Source: Methylobacterium sp.
GTDB taxonomy: Bacteria > Pseudomonadota > Alphaproteobacteria > Rhizobiales > Beijerinckiaceae
Assembly: GCA_013823325.1 (NCBI GenBank)
Contig: PNLY01000042.1
Coordinates: forward strand, 1 to 45,390
DNA length: 45,390 nucleotides
Direction: 5' to 3'
Part shown: in pieces, positions 1 to 8,729 of the stretch
How the letters are laid out: each line of letters begins with the position of its first letter
Position numbering within the stretch: the stretch's first letter is position 1
The notes under the pieces: model-generated
Database searches by the model: none
Told to the model about the DNA's origin: nothing
What the model saw: only the letters and a program-made list of their open reading frames with translations
Made by a program: the position numbers and the translations under genes

Positions 1-827
1 AGCTTGCCCATGCCCGGCCAGGCGAAGACGGTCTCGGTGATCGTCGAGAAGGCGACGAGGCTGCCGAACTCGACGCCGACCACGGTGACGACCGGGATCA
101 GGATGTTGCGCAGGATGTGCCGGTTGACGATTCGCCTGGGCCGCACGCCCTTGGCGCGGGCGTATTTGACGTAGTCCTGCGTCATGGTCTCGGTGGTGCC
201 GGCCGCGACGAGCCGGATGATCAGAGCGAGGTTCGGGATCGCCAGGTTGAGGGCGGGCAAGGCGATGTGCTGCAAACCGTCCAGCGTCAGCAAGCTGGTC
301 TGGATGCCGAGGAGCGAGACCGTCTCGCCGCGCCCTGCCGTCGGCAGCCAGCCGAGCCAGACGGCGAAGAGCAGGATCAGCATCATGCCCTTCCAGAAGC
401 TCGGCAGTGAGAAGCCGAGCACGGTGCTGGCCATGACGATGCGGGCACTCCGGCTGTCGGGGTTCAAGCCTGCCATCAGGCCGAGCGGGATGCCGGCGGC
501 GAGCGCCAGCGTCATTGCAAGCAGCACCAGCTCGAAGGTGGCCGGCAAACGCTGCAGGATCAGCTGCAGCGCCGGCACACCATGCACGAAGGAACGGCCG
601 AGGTCGCCCTTCAGCGCATTGGCCATGAAGGTCAGATATTGCTGCCAGACCGGCAGATCGAGGCCGAGCCGGCGGATCAGCGCCTCGCGCTCGGCCGCAC
701 TGGCCGAAGGCGAGACCAGGAGCTCTACGGGATCGCCGATGCCGTAGACGGCGAGGAAGACCACGATCGAGACCGCGAGCAGCACGAGCACGCTCTGGAT
801 CAGCCGCTGCAGGACGAAGGCGGTCAT
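1..827 (-). CDS. Dipeptide/oligopeptide-type ABC transporter permease (DppB family), 3' end outside window
   Basis: Inner-membrane permease of a peptide/opine/nickel-type ABC importer. Reading the minus strand from the ATG at 825-827 gives MTAFVLQRLIQSVLVLLAV, a typical DppB first membrane helix. A conserved N-terminal block follows (RRLGLDLPVWQQYLTFMANA) and then the GDLGRSF motif. Further on are LPSFWKGMMLILLFA and the cytoplasmic EAA-like loop around DYVKYARAKGVRPRRIVNRH, ending in HILRNILIPVV. The frame stays open to the window edge after about 275 codons; the family is usually 310-340 residues, so only the last helix should be missing. It lies downstream of the binding-protein gene at 1099-2709 in the same direction. 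A DppC partner and ATPases would be expected just outside the window. The substrate cannot be told from sequence. Confidence 0.9.
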   Translation of the reverse strand, partial: MTAFVLQRLIQSVLVLLAVSIVVFLAVYGIGDPVELLVSPSASAAEREALIRRLGLDLPVWQQYLTFMANALKGDLGRSFVHGVPALQLILQRLPATFELVLLAMTLALAAGIPLGLMAGLNPDSRSARIVMASTVLGFSLPSFWKGMMLILLFAVWLGWLPTAGRGETVSLLGIQTSLLTLDGLQHIALPALNLAIPNLALIIRLVAAGTTETMTQDYVKYARAKGVRPRRIVNRHILRNILIPVVTVVGVEFGSLVAFSTITETVFAWPGMGK

Positions 828-854
828 CGAGATGGCCCAAACAGTTGCGCCGCC

Positions 855-1060
855 TTTCCGGGGCGCTGCGCAGCAGCGAGCCCGGAATCCATGAACACTG
901 CCATTCTGAGGAAGGCTCCGTCATTGCGAGCGCAGCGAAGCAATCCAGGGAGACGTAGAGCTCGGCCGCCCCTGGATTGCTTCGTCGCTGCGCTCCTCGC
1001 AATGACGGGAAGCGCGGTGTTCATAGGTTCCGGGCTCAGGCCTTCAGCCTGCCCCGGAAT
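855..1060. repeat. Nested imperfect palindrome (dispersed alphaproteobacterial intergenic repeat)
   Basis: Inner arms: 918-950 (CCGTCATTGCGAGCGCAGCG, then AAGCAATCCAGGG) pairs with 970-1007 with small insertions. Middle arms: GAGCCCGGAATCCATGAACAC at 878-898 pairs with GTGTTCATAGGTTCCGGGCTC at about 1017-1037. Outer arms: TTCCGGGGC near 856-864 pairs with GCCCCGGAA at 1051-1059. The whole could fold as one long cruciform or RNA hairpin. I recognise the inner CATTGCGAGCGCAGCGAAGCAATCC motif as one scattered between genes in Bosea, Bradyrhizobium and relatives. It sits between the binding-protein gene and the permease gene, where it could attenuate or stabilise the transcript. No coding potential is evident. 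Confidence 0.8.
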
Positions 1061-1098
1061 GACGGTGCGGGTCCCTGTCGCCATCGAGCGCCGCCGGC

Positions 1099-2709
1099 TT
1101 ACTTCGCCGGCTTCACCGACATGGCGAGCATGAACTGGTCGGCGCGACCGACGACCTGGAGCTCGGCCTTGTGGGCCCAGATGCCGCTTTCGAAATGGAG
1201 CGGGATGAAGGCGCCATCGTCGAGGACGAGCTTCATTGCCTGCTGCAGCAATTCGGCCCGCTTCTTGTCGTCGAGGGTCGAGACCGCGGCACGGATCACC
1301 TTGTCGAATTCGTCGTTCTTGTAGCCGCCATAGTTCGAACCGCCGAGGGTCTTGGCCTCGTTCGGGGTCGGCGGCCACTGGCGCAGGAAGGAGGCGGCCT
1401 CTCCGGTCGCCGAGCCCCAGCCGCCGATCGCGACGCTGAATTCCTTCTTGGCGCGGCGCGGGAAGTAGATCGCGCGGGTCATCGCGTCGACCTCGGCCTT
1501 GATGCCGATCTGGGTCAGGTACTGCGCGACGGCCTGGGTGATCTGGCTGTCGTTGATGTAGCGGTCGTTGGTCGAGGACAGCGTCAGCTGGAAGCCGTTG
1601 GGATAGCCGGCCTCGGCCAGCAGCTTCTTGGCTGCGGCCGGGTCATAGGCCAGCTTGGGCGGGTTCGGCAGCGTGCCGAACATGCCGGTGGGCAGGTACT
1701 GGTAGGCCGGCTCGGCGGCGCCGTCCATGATGCGCTTGACGATCGCGTCGCGGTCGATAGCGAGCGACATCGCCTTGCGCACGCGGGCGTCCTTGAGCGG
1801 GTTCTTGCCGTCGGGCGCCTTGACGAAGGGGCTCTCGTCGCGGGCGACATCGAGCTGGAAATAGACGATGCGGGTCGAGGGCGTGATGACCGAGCCGAAG
1901 CGCTTGTCGCTCTTGATGCGGGCAAGGTCGCGCGCCGCCGGGTTCTCGATCACGTCGTAGTCGCCGGCGAGCAGGCCGGCGAGGCGCGGGCCGGCATTGG
2001 TCACCGGCAGGAAGCGCACGGTGGCCCAGGGCTGGGCGCCGCCCCAGTAGTCGGGATTGCGCTCGAGCTCGATCGCCGAACCCCGGACATAGGATTTCAG
2101 CTTGTAGGGCCCGGTGCCGATGGCCATCGTGCCGTCGTTGAAGTTGTTGACCGCAGGCCAGGGGCTAGTGACGCCGCAATTGCTGGCGACGTCGTATTTG
2201 ATCTCGCCGTGCTGGACGATCGAGGCCGAGAGGATCGGCAGGCTGGAGAGCAGGTTGGGCAGCAGCGGCTCCGGCACCTTGGTCTCGATGATCAGGGTGC
2301 TGGCGTCGGGCGTCTCGACCTTGGCGAAGTTGCTGGTGACGTCGGCAAAGGAATCGGAGACCTTGGTCTCGTTTTTCAGCGTGCGGCAGAAGGTGAAGAC
2401 CACGTCCTGCGCGCCGAAGGGCTGGCCGTTGGTGAACTTGACGCCCTGGCGCAGCTTGAAGGTCCAGCGGTTCTTGCCGTCGTTTTCCCAGGAGGTGGCC
2501 AGGCCCGGCTTCAGCGCCTGCATCTCGTCCTGCAGGACGAGGTTGTCGAAGATATGCGCCGCGAGCGCGTTGTTGGGAGTCAGCTCGTGATAATGCGGAT
2601 CGACGGCGGTCGGCTCCGAGGCCAGCGCGATGCGCAGCGTCTGCGCCATGGCGGGCGCGCTGAGCATGCTGGCGCCGAGCAGAAGGGTAATGAATGCGCG
2701 CTGACGCAT
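1099..2709 (-). CDS. ABC transporter substrate-binding protein, family 5 (DppA/OppA-like)
   Basis: Periplasmic binding protein of a peptide- or opine-type importer, 536 residues, normal for the family. The start at 2707-2709 gives a Sec signal peptide (MRQRAFITLLLGASMLSAPAMAQ) and is preceded by GGAG eight bases upstream; the frame extends further upstream but without such support. The mature protein opens with TLRIALASEPTAVDPHYHE, the usual SBP_bac_5 beginning, and contains WTFKLRQGVKFTNGQPF, the hallmark strand near residue 80. Later blocks include KNPLKDARVRKAMSLAIDRD and LLAEAGYPNGF, both typical of cluster C binding proteins. It is first in an operon with the permease at 1-827, divergent from the RpiR gene at 2807. 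The ligand is unknown; a sugar-acid or amino-acid derivative would suit an SIS-domain regulator, but this is inference. Confidence 0.92.
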   Translation of the reverse strand: MRQRAFITLLLGASMLSAPAMAQTLRIALASEPTAVDPHYHELTPNNALAAHIFDNLVLQDEMQALKPGLATSWENDGKNRWTFKLRQGVKFTNGQPFGAQDVVFTFCRTLKNETKVSDSFADVTSNFAKVETPDASTLIIETKVPEPLLPNLLSSLPILSASIVQHGEIKYDVASNCGVTSPWPAVNNFNDGTMAIGTGPYKLKSYVRGSAIELERNPDYWGGAQPWATVRFLPVTNAGPRLAGLLAGDYDVIENPAARDLARIKSDKRFGSVITPSTRIVYFQLDVARDESPFVKAPDGKNPLKDARVRKAMSLAIDRDAIVKRIMDGAAEPAYQYLPTGMFGTLPNPPKLAYDPAAAKKLLAEAGYPNGFQLTLSSTNDRYINDSQITQAVAQYLTQIGIKAEVDAMTRAIYFPRRAKKEFSVAIGGWGSATGEAASFLRQWPPTPNEAKTLGGSNYGGYKNDEFDKVIRAAVSTLDDKKRAELLQQAMKLVLDDGAFIPLHFESGIWAHKAELQVVGRADQFMLAMSVKPAK

Positions 2710-2740
2710 CGGTCGGTCTCCGTTCCCGTAGCTGATGGTT

Positions 2741-2779
2741 TTGACAGCTTTATTTTCACGCGGTAGCAAACATGAAAAT
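2741..2779. promoter_or_regulatory. Divergent control region with candidate RpiR operator
   Basis: The 97-base gap between the divergent genes holds TTGACA at 2741-2746 and a perfect inverted repeat ATTTTCA (2752-2758) / TGAAAAT (2773-2779). The half-sites are centred 21 bases apart, two helical turns. The -10 match (TAGCAA at 2764-2769, 17-base spacer) is weak. An operator here could control both the transporter operon and rpiR. Seen: the repeat and its position. Inferred: binding by the RpiR protein. Confidence 0.5.
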
Positions 2780-2806
2780 GATCCGACGTCAATCACCGGG
2801 AGAGCC

Positions 2807-3679
2807 ATGTCACGCGCCCTGAAGCCGACGACGGACCTGGCCAACCGCATCGCCCGGATCTACCCCTCGCTGAGCGAGGGCCATCGCAAGGCGGCCGACT
2901 TCGTGCTGCAGAGCCCGCTCGACTCGGCGACGGTGACGATCGAGGGGCTGGCCGAGAAGAGCGGCACCTCGACCGCGACGGTGACGCGCTTCGTCCGGGC
3001 GCTGGGCTACCGCAATTACGGCGATTTCCGTGCGGCGCTCTCCACCGCGCTGAAGGTCGCGCTAGGCCCGGTCGAGGGCCTCGCCGACGCCCGCGCCGCT
3101 GCCGGCTCGGTCTTCGCCACCATGGCGACGACGCTGAAGGGCGAGGCCGCCAATCTCGACGAGGCGATCGCGACGCTGGAGGAAGAGACGGTCAACCGTG
3201 CCATCGCCCTGATGCTAAAGGCGCGCCGCATCTTCATCGTCGGCTCCGGCGCGAGCCATTATGTCGGCGCCTTCCTGGAGGACGGGCTGGCGCTCTATCT
3301 CGATGCCGAGGTCGTCTTCGCCTCCTCGCGCGGCGGGCCCGAGCGCGCCGTCCGCCACATGCTCTCGGCGGGGCCGCAGGACGTCGTCATCGCGATCTCG
3401 CTGCCGCGCTATTCGCGCGCCACGCTGGAGCTCGCCAGATTCGCCAAGAAGCGCGGCGCCGTTCTGATCGCTTTGACGGACGGGGCTTCGTCACCGCTGG
3501 TGCCGCTGGCCGACATGACCTTCTTCGCTCCGGCCCGCAACAGCTTCCTGCCGAACTCGCCGACCGCCGCCTTCGCCGTGGCCGACGCCCTGATCACCAC
3601 GCTGGCGCGCGAGCGGCCGGATGCGGTCGAGGCGCTGAAGGGGCTGAGCGAAAGCCTGCTCTGGACCTTCCATTATTAG
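2807..3679 (+). CDS. MurR/RpiR family transcriptional regulator with SIS domain
   Basis: DNA-binding regulator, 290 residues. The N-terminal HTH_6 domain (about residues 10-85) has the signature HRKAADFVLQSPLDSATVTI followed by GLAEKSGTSTATVTRFVRAL, the recognition helix. The C-terminal SIS sugar-isomerase fold (about 125-260) contains RRIFIVGSGASHYVGAFLED and VVIAISLPRYSRATLELARF, which normally bind a phosphosugar or related ligand. The ATG at 2807 has GGGAGAG just upstream; an upstream in-frame start at 2735 would lie inside the divergent promoter. The neighbouring dipeptide-type transporter (1-2709, opposite strand) is the natural target. RpiR proteins beside such transporters can act as repressor or activator; which applies cannot be seen. 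Confidence 0.92.
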   Translation: MSRALKPTTDLANRIARIYPSLSEGHRKAADFVLQSPLDSATVTIEGLAEKSGTSTATVTRFVRALGYRNYGDFRAALSTALKVALGPVEGLADARAAAGSVFATMATTLKGEAANLDEAIATLEEETVNRAIALMLKARRIFIVGSGASHYVGAFLEDGLALYLDAEVVFASSRGGPERAVRHMLSAGPQDVVIAISLPRYSRATLELARFAKKRGAVLIALTDGASSPLVPLADMTFFAPARNSFLPNSPTAAFAVADALITTLARERPDAVEALKGLSESLLWTFHY

Positions 3680-3811
3680 GCTTCAGTTCACTCTTCGCCG
3701 CATCGCACAACCAGGCCGAGCAACAATCCCATGTACGCGCGCGCGGTCTGCTTTTAGAATGATTCGCGAAAACGAGATGTGCTCGTCAGAAAAGCAGGGG
3801 GAGAAACGCGC

Positions 3812-6637
3812 GTGAAGGCGGATCTGTCGCGCAGAAGCTTCCTCAAGGCTGGCGCCGCCGGCATTGCCGTCAAGATTTCCCTGCTGCCCTCCGCGACACA
3901 GGCCGAATTGATCGAGACACCGCCGCGGCCCGGCGCCGATTGGCTTTCCGGCGGCAAGCCGAAATACCGCCTCGACGCCATCGCCAAGGTCACCGGCGGC
4001 AAGACCTTCACCCGTGACTATCGCGCCCGCGACCTCGACGGCTGGCCGAAGGAGCAGGCGCACGCCTTCATGCTGCATGCGACGCGGGTCGACCGCGTCT
4101 TTGACGGCGTCGACCTTGCTTTGCTCGGCGACGAGCTCAAGCCCGACCGGCTGGTGCTGCAGGAGGACCTCGTCGCCGACGGCGTCGCGATGCCGGCGCC
4201 GTGGCCGGGCTTCTATGGCGACGTCTTCTTCGTGCCGAAGGGGCAGACAGCGCGGCTGCTCGGCCAGCCCGTCGCCATGCTGATCTATCACGACTTCGCC
4301 CGCTACGACGCGGCCAAGCGCAAGCTGCGCTTCAACGACAAGGTCGTGCGCTATGGCGCGGAAGGCGCCTCGACCACGCCCGGCCCCTATGGCGCGGCCC
4401 GCTATGTCCGAATCGACGGCGGCAATCCCGATGCCGAGGACCGCTATTCCGCTCTGAAGGACACGACGATCCGCGCCGGCTTCAAGGGCACCCAGCCGCA
4501 ATGGCCCGCCCCCGGCGAGGGCGACGCGATGGCGCGCGGCATGGCGGCGGCGGCCGAGATCGAGCGCGAGATCGCCAATGCCGGCGACGACGTGCTGGTG
4601 CTGCGGCGCTCCTATTCGACCCAATCGGCCGATGCCTCCGCCATGGAGGCGGACAACGGCAATGTCTGGTACGAGCGCGGGAGCGGCGTGCTGCATGCGC
4701 TGATCGCGACGCAGTCGCCGCACGAGGTCGCCGAGATGACGGCCCATATGCTGGCGAAGTCGAAGTTCGCGCTCGGGAGCATCGACCTCAGGATCGGCTA
4801 CACCGTCGGCTACGGCACCAAGGACCACGCCCTCTTCCCGTTCTTCTGCGTGCTCGCCGGCCTCTATGGCGAGGGACGGCCGGTCAGGCTCGCAAACGAC
4901 CGCTACGAGCAGTTCCAGACCGCGCTGAAGCGCCATGCCTTCCAGATGGAGAAGGTCATGGTGATCGACCGCAAGACCGGCAAGTTTCGGGCGATGACCG
5001 GGCGCTACCAGAACGATGGCGGCGGGCGCGAGAACTTCTCGGTCTCGGTCGGAACGGTCGGGGCGACGGCGGCGCAGTCGATCTACTATCTGCCGAAGAG
5101 CGATTTCTCCGCCGCGATCCTGTCCTCGCGCGCGGTCGATGCCGGCTCGATGCGCGGCTACGGCACGCTGCAGACCATGGCGGCGACCGAGATGATGGTC
5201 GACGAAGCCGCCGAAGCGCTGGGGCTCGACCCGATGGAGTTCCGCCGGCGCAACGCGCTGAAATCGGGCATGAAGAACTCGCAAGGCGCGATCCCCTCGG
5301 GCGCGCTGCGCCATGCCGAGATCCTGGCCAAGGCGGAAAAGCACCCGCTCTGGGCCAACCGGCAGAAGCGCAAGGCGGAGTTCGAGGCCGCCAATCCCGG
5401 CAAGAAATACGGCGTCGGCTATGGCCATGTGCACAAGGATTACGGCACCGGCGCGGAAGCGGCGCTCTGCGCGCTCGAATTCAATGCGAGCGGGCAGTTG
5501 AAGCTGTCGCATGTCGCGCATGAGATCGGCACGGGCGCGACGACCTCGCAGGCGGTGATGGCCGCCGCCATCCTCGGCAAGCAGCCCGACGAGACCGTGT
5601 TCGGTAAGGTGCGCTGGCCGCAAATGCCGCTGGAGACCACCGACGAGCCCTATACGCTGTCGCAGGAGGAGGAAGACAGGCGGATGGCCAATCCGCGCTG
5701 GACGCCGAGCTTCACCTCGCCGATGAGCGCCTCCAACAGCGTCTATTATCTCGGCCACGCGACGCGCGAGGCGGCCCGGGCGCTGGTCGAGCTCACGGTC
5801 TGGCCGGCGGCGCGCTCGCTCTGGTCGCGCGGCATCGGCGGCGGCCAGATGGCGCCGGAGGCGGTGCGGCGCGAGGATCTGCGTGTCGTCAATGGCAAGG
5901 TTACGGCCGCGGCGATGCAGCCGCTGTCCTTCGCCGCGGTCGCAGCCGAGGCGCATCGGCTCGGCCTCGTCACCGGCATCACCGTGCACAGCTTCAATCG
6001 CTGGCAATGGGCCGAGGCCGAATTCGAAGTGCCGGGGACCGGGCGGCGGCGCTTCGCCATTGACGCGCTGTCGGTGAAGTATGGCGATGGGGCTCCAGCC
6101 GAGCGCAAGGCGCTGATGACTGAAGGAGGCTGGCATTTCGTCGAGCGCGCCTCGGTCTTCTATCCGCCGGCGCAGCGCAACAATGCCGGCGTCACCTATT
6201 ACGCGCCGATGGCGACGCTGGCCGAGATCGTGGTCGACACCGGCAGCGGCGAGGTCAGCCTGCTCTCGCACCATTCCATTCTCGAATGCGGCAACCAGAT
6301 CGTGCCGGAGCTGGTCTCCGGCCAGATCCAGGGCGGGCTCGCCATGGGCATCGGGCACGCCCTGAAGGAGTACCTGCCGCTCTATGAGGACGGGCCGGGC
6401 GACGGCACCTGGAACTGGAACCGCTACGAGTTGCCGACCTCCAGGGATGTCGCGGTCTGGAAGCAGACGGCCGAGGTCCTGCCGCCGCTCTCCGACACCG
6501 ATCCGCCCAAGGGCATGGCCGAGGTGGTGATGATCGCGGTGGTGCCGGCGATCGTGAACGGCGTCGCCCACGCCATCGGCAAGCGCTTCTACACCCTGCC
6601 GCTCACGCCCGAGAGGATCAAAGAGGCGCTGGCATGA
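3812..6637 (+). CDS. Periplasmic molybdenum aldehyde oxidoreductase, large subunit (IorB/PaoF type)
   Basis: Molybdenum-cofactor subunit of a xanthine-oxidase-family enzyme, 941 residues. The GTG at 3812 is chosen because GGGGGAG lies eight bases upstream and because it puts a twin-arginine signal at the N-terminus (SRRSFLKAGAAG, R7-R8); an ATG at 3779 adds eleven residues without a ribosome site. The protein is exported folded. Family landmarks include MRGYGTLQTMAATEMMVDEA near residue 450, GQIQGGLAMGIGHALKEYLP, and near the C-terminus KGMAEVV, whose Glu fits the catalytic base. The downstream 2Fe-2S and cytochrome c genes complete the three-subunit set seen in isoquinoline 1-oxidoreductase relatives and PaoEFG-type aldehyde dehydrogenases, in which electrons pass MoCo to 2Fe-2S to heme. 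The substrate is uncertain; given the furoate genes at 27927-34581, furfural is an attractive guess. Confidence 0.88.
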   Translation: MKADLSRRSFLKAGAAGIAVKISLLPSATQAELIETPPRPGADWLSGGKPKYRLDAIAKVTGGKTFTRDYRARDLDGWPKEQAHAFMLHATRVDRVFDGVDLALLGDELKPDRLVLQEDLVADGVAMPAPWPGFYGDVFFVPKGQTARLLGQPVAMLIYHDFARYDAAKRKLRFNDKVVRYGAEGASTTPGPYGAARYVRIDGGNPDAEDRYSALKDTTIRAGFKGTQPQWPAPGEGDAMARGMAAAAEIEREIANAGDDVLVLRRSYSTQSADASAMEADNGNVWYERGSGVLHALIATQSPHEVAEMTAHMLAKSKFALGSIDLRIGYTVGYGTKDHALFPFFCVLAGLYGEGRPVRLANDRYEQFQTALKRHAFQMEKVMVIDRKTGKFRAMTGRYQNDGGGRENFSVSVGTVGATAAQSIYYLPKSDFSAAILSSRAVDAGSMRGYGTLQTMAATEMMVDEAAEALGLDPMEFRRRNALKSGMKNSQGAIPSGALRHAEILAKAEKHPLWANRQKRKAEFEAANPGKKYGVGYGHVHKDYGTGAEAALCALEFNASGQLKLSHVAHEIGTGATTSQAVMAAAILGKQPDETVFGKVRWPQMPLETTDEPYTLSQEEEDRRMANPRWTPSFTSPMSASNSVYYLGHATREAARALVELTVWPAARSLWSRGIGGGQMAPEAVRREDLRVVNGKVTAAAMQPLSFAAVAAEAHRLGLVTGITVHSFNRWQWAEAEFEVPGTGRRRFAIDALSVKYGDGAPAERKALMTEGGWHFVERASVFYPPAQRNNAGVTYYAPMATLAEIVVDTGSGEVSLLSHHSILECGNQIVPELVSGQIQGGLAMGIGHALKEYLPLYEDGPGDGTWNWNRYELPTSRDVAVWKQTAEVLPPLSDTDPPKGMAEVVMIAVVPAIVNGVAHAIGKRFYTLPLTPERIKEALA

Positions 6638-7179
6638 CGATCCCGACCAAGCAGCTCTCCCTGACCATCAACGACAAGGCCGTCGGCCCGATCGACGTGC
6701 CCGAGACGATGATGATGCAGGATTTCCTCTACGAGTACCTGAACCTCACCGGCTCGCGCATGGGCTGCGGCCAGGGCATCTGCCATGCCTGCACCGTGGT
6801 GCTGGAGAAGGCCGACGGCTCGCTCGAGGAGATGCGCACCTGCATCACCGGCGCGCATTGGTTCGCCGGCCGCAAGATCAGGACCGTCGAGGGCCAGGCC
6901 AAGCGCGACGCCAATGGCGCGATCACCGCGCTTTCGCCGGTCCAGCAGGCCTTCATCGAGCATTTCTCCTTCCAGTGCGGCTATTGCACGCCTGGCTTCG
7001 TCACCGGCGCGACGGTGCTGCTCGACCAGTTGAAGCGCAATCCGGTCAAGCGCGAGGCGCTGGAACAGGTGATCAGCGATGCGCTCGATCGCCATATCTG
7101 CCGCTGCACCGGCTATGTCCGCTATTTCGAGGCGGTGCGCGATCTCGCCCTCAAAACTCCCGGCTTGGTGAAGGCGTAA
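6634..7179 (+). CDS. 2Fe-2S subunit of molybdenum aldehyde oxidoreductase (IorA type)
   Basis: Small electron-transfer subunit, 181 residues, overlapping the large subunit by four bases (ATGA), which implies translational coupling. The plant-type cluster ligands are C45, C50, C53 and C70 (MGCGQGICHACTVV). The second, helical domain carries C115/C118 (CGYCTPGF) and C156/C158 (CRCTGY), the complete eight-cysteine pattern of the family. There is no signal peptide, as expected if it is co-exported with the Tat-bearing large subunit. It accepts electrons from the molybdenum centre and passes them to the cytochrome c encoded next. Confidence 0.93.
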   Translation: MTIPTKQLSLTINDKAVGPIDVPETMMMQDFLYEYLNLTGSRMGCGQGICHACTVVLEKADGSLEEMRTCITGAHWFAGRKIRTVEGQAKRDANGAITALSPVQQAFIEHFSFQCGYCTPGFVTGATVLLDQLKRNPVKREALEQVISDALDRHICRCTGYVRYFEAVRDLALKTPGLVKA

Positions 7180-7184
7180 GGCTG

Positions 7185-8462
7185 ATGGCGAGGAAGCTGC
7201 TTCTGGCCGCTCTGGCGGTTGCTGTCGTCGGTGCGCTTGCGGCGGGGGCGGTCTTCCTCGGCCTGTTCGAGCGCAGCGTGGTCGCCAAGGAGATCGAGCA
7301 GCCGCTCTCGGCCGAGCAGATGAAGGCGCTGGCCAAGCGCGGCGCCTATGTCGCCGTCGCGGCCGACTGCTATGCCTGCCATGTCGTCAAGGGCGGCGCG
7401 CCCTGGGCCGGCGGGCTGCCGTTCGAGACGCCGCTCGGGACGATCTTCTCGACCAATATCTCGCCCGACAAGGAACACGGCATCGGCAACTGGACGCGGG
7501 CCGAGTTCCACCGCGCCGTGCGCGACGGCGTCGGCAAGCACGGCCATCTCTATCCGGCGATGCCCTACGCCTCCTATCGCAAGCTGACGGCGGATGATGT
7601 CGACGCGGTCTACGCCTTCCTGATGAGCCGCGAGCCGATGAAGGTGGCGAACCGCGCCAACCACATGCCGTTCCCGCTCAATATCCGGCAGGGGCTGACC
7701 TTCTGGAATCTGGTCAACCTCTCCTCCGACACGAAGACCGAGGTCGCCGGGCGCTCGCCGCTGTGGAATCGCGGCCGCTACCTGACCGATGCGCTCGCCC
7801 ATTGCGGCGAGTGCCATACGCCGCGCAACCTTGCGATGGGCATGAAGGAGAGCGCCTATCTCCAGGGTTCGGAGCTCGAAGGCGTGATCGCGCCTGACAT
7901 CACCAAGGCCGGGCTGACACGGATGGGCTTCGACCCGCTGGTCTTCGCGAGCTTCATGAAGTCGGGCATCTCTGCGCAGGGCGCGATGACCAACCAGATG
8001 TTCGAGGTCGTCCACTTCTCGACGCAATATTTCACCGCCGATGACCTCGCGGCGATGTCGGCCTACCTCTTCGACCTCGACAAGCTGCCGGAGAGCGCGA
8101 CTCCGCCGGCGCCACCCAAGCCGGTCGCCGTCTCCGCCGAGGTCGCGGCCTCGGCCCGCGCCAGCTACATCGCCGTTTGCGCCAGCTGCCATGGCGGCGA
8201 TGGGCAGGGAATCCCGCATGTCGTGGTGCCCTTGGCGACCAATGCCTCGCTGCGGCTGGCCGATGCGCGCAATCTCAACAAGGTCATCCTGACCGGCATC
8301 CCGGCCCAGCGCTTTCCCGGGCTGGAGCGGATGCAGCCGATGCCGGGCTTCGCCGGGCAGCTCTCCGACCAGCAGGTCGCCGACCTCTCCAACTGGCTGC
8401 GCGCGAACTGGGGCGGCCAGCAGCCGAGCGTCACGGCTGACGAGGTGAAGCGGCTGCGCTGA
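7185..8462 (+). CDS. Membrane-anchored tri-heme cytochrome c, electron acceptor of the oxidoreductase
   Basis: 425 residues. An uncleaved or signal-anchor helix occupies residues 5-27, followed by three c-type heme sites: CYACH (62-66), CGECH (207-211) and CASCH (332-336). The layout matches the cytochrome subunit of alcohol, gluconate and aldehyde dehydrogenases (AdhB-like). Candidate axial methionines lie in segments such as YPAMPYASYR and MQPMPGFAG. It begins five bases after the 2Fe-2S gene, so all three form one operon. Likely role: carry electrons from the periplasmic molybdenum enzyme to ubiquinone or the respiratory chain. Start choice: ATG at 7185 with AAGG a few bases upstream. Confidence 0.92.
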   Translation: MARKLLLAALAVAVVGALAAGAVFLGLFERSVVAKEIEQPLSAEQMKALAKRGAYVAVAADCYACHVVKGGAPWAGGLPFETPLGTIFSTNISPDKEHGIGNWTRAEFHRAVRDGVGKHGHLYPAMPYASYRKLTADDVDAVYAFLMSREPMKVANRANHMPFPLNIRQGLTFWNLVNLSSDTKTEVAGRSPLWNRGRYLTDALAHCGECHTPRNLAMGMKESAYLQGSELEGVIAPDITKAGLTRMGFDPLVFASFMKSGISAQGAMTNQMFEVVHFSTQYFTADDLAAMSAYLFDLDKLPESATPPAPPKPVAVSAEVAASARASYIAVCASCHGGDGQGIPHVVVPLATNASLRLADARNLNKVILTGIPAQRFPGLERMQPMPGFAGQLSDQQVADLSNWLRANWGGQQPSVTADEVKRLR

Positions 8463-8487
8463 GCCGGACGGTGCCGGCAGCGGACGT

Positions 8488-8724
8488 TCACAAGGTCCGG
8501 GCGAGGCGCGGATCGAGCATGTCGCGCAGGCCGTCGCCGATCAGGTTGATGAACAGCACGGTCGCCCCGAGGAACAGGCTCGGATAGAGCACGACCCAGA
8601 AGGCGAGCTGCACGACATTGCGCCCTTCCGAGATCACGCTGCCCCAGGTCGGCGTGGTCGGGAACCATTTCAGCTCGACCGAGAACTTGAAGATCAGCAG
8701 CGAGAAGGCGATGACGCGCCAGCG
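8488..8724 (-). pseudogene. Remnant of dipeptide ABC permease, apparently a DppB/DppC chimera
   Basis: An open stretch of 78 codons between stops, without a credible start. Its C-terminal two thirds read as the end of a DppC-type permease: PTWGSVISEGRNVVQLAFWV, then FINLIGDGLRDMLDPRLA and a stop. The first part (VIAFSLLIFKFSVELKWFP) instead resembles the middle of a DppB-type permease (consensus LLLIFxFSVxLGWFP). The switch falls at the short shared run FPTTPTWG, as expected for an in-frame deletion joining dppB to dppC. The real partners of the window's Dpp system lie elsewhere, so this is probably debris of a second transporter. Broken gene: confident. Chimera: inference. Confidence 0.75.
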
Positions 8725-8729
8725 TCACG

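Noticed and set aside
824..1378. 184-codon open frame on the minus strand across the nested palindrome
   Set aside because: It merely reads through the palindrome and an off-frame part of the binding-protein gene.
3683..6571. 962-codon open frame on the minus strand
   Set aside because: It is the antisense shadow of the molybdenum subunit gene at 3812-6637; its product is low-complexity and resembles no family.
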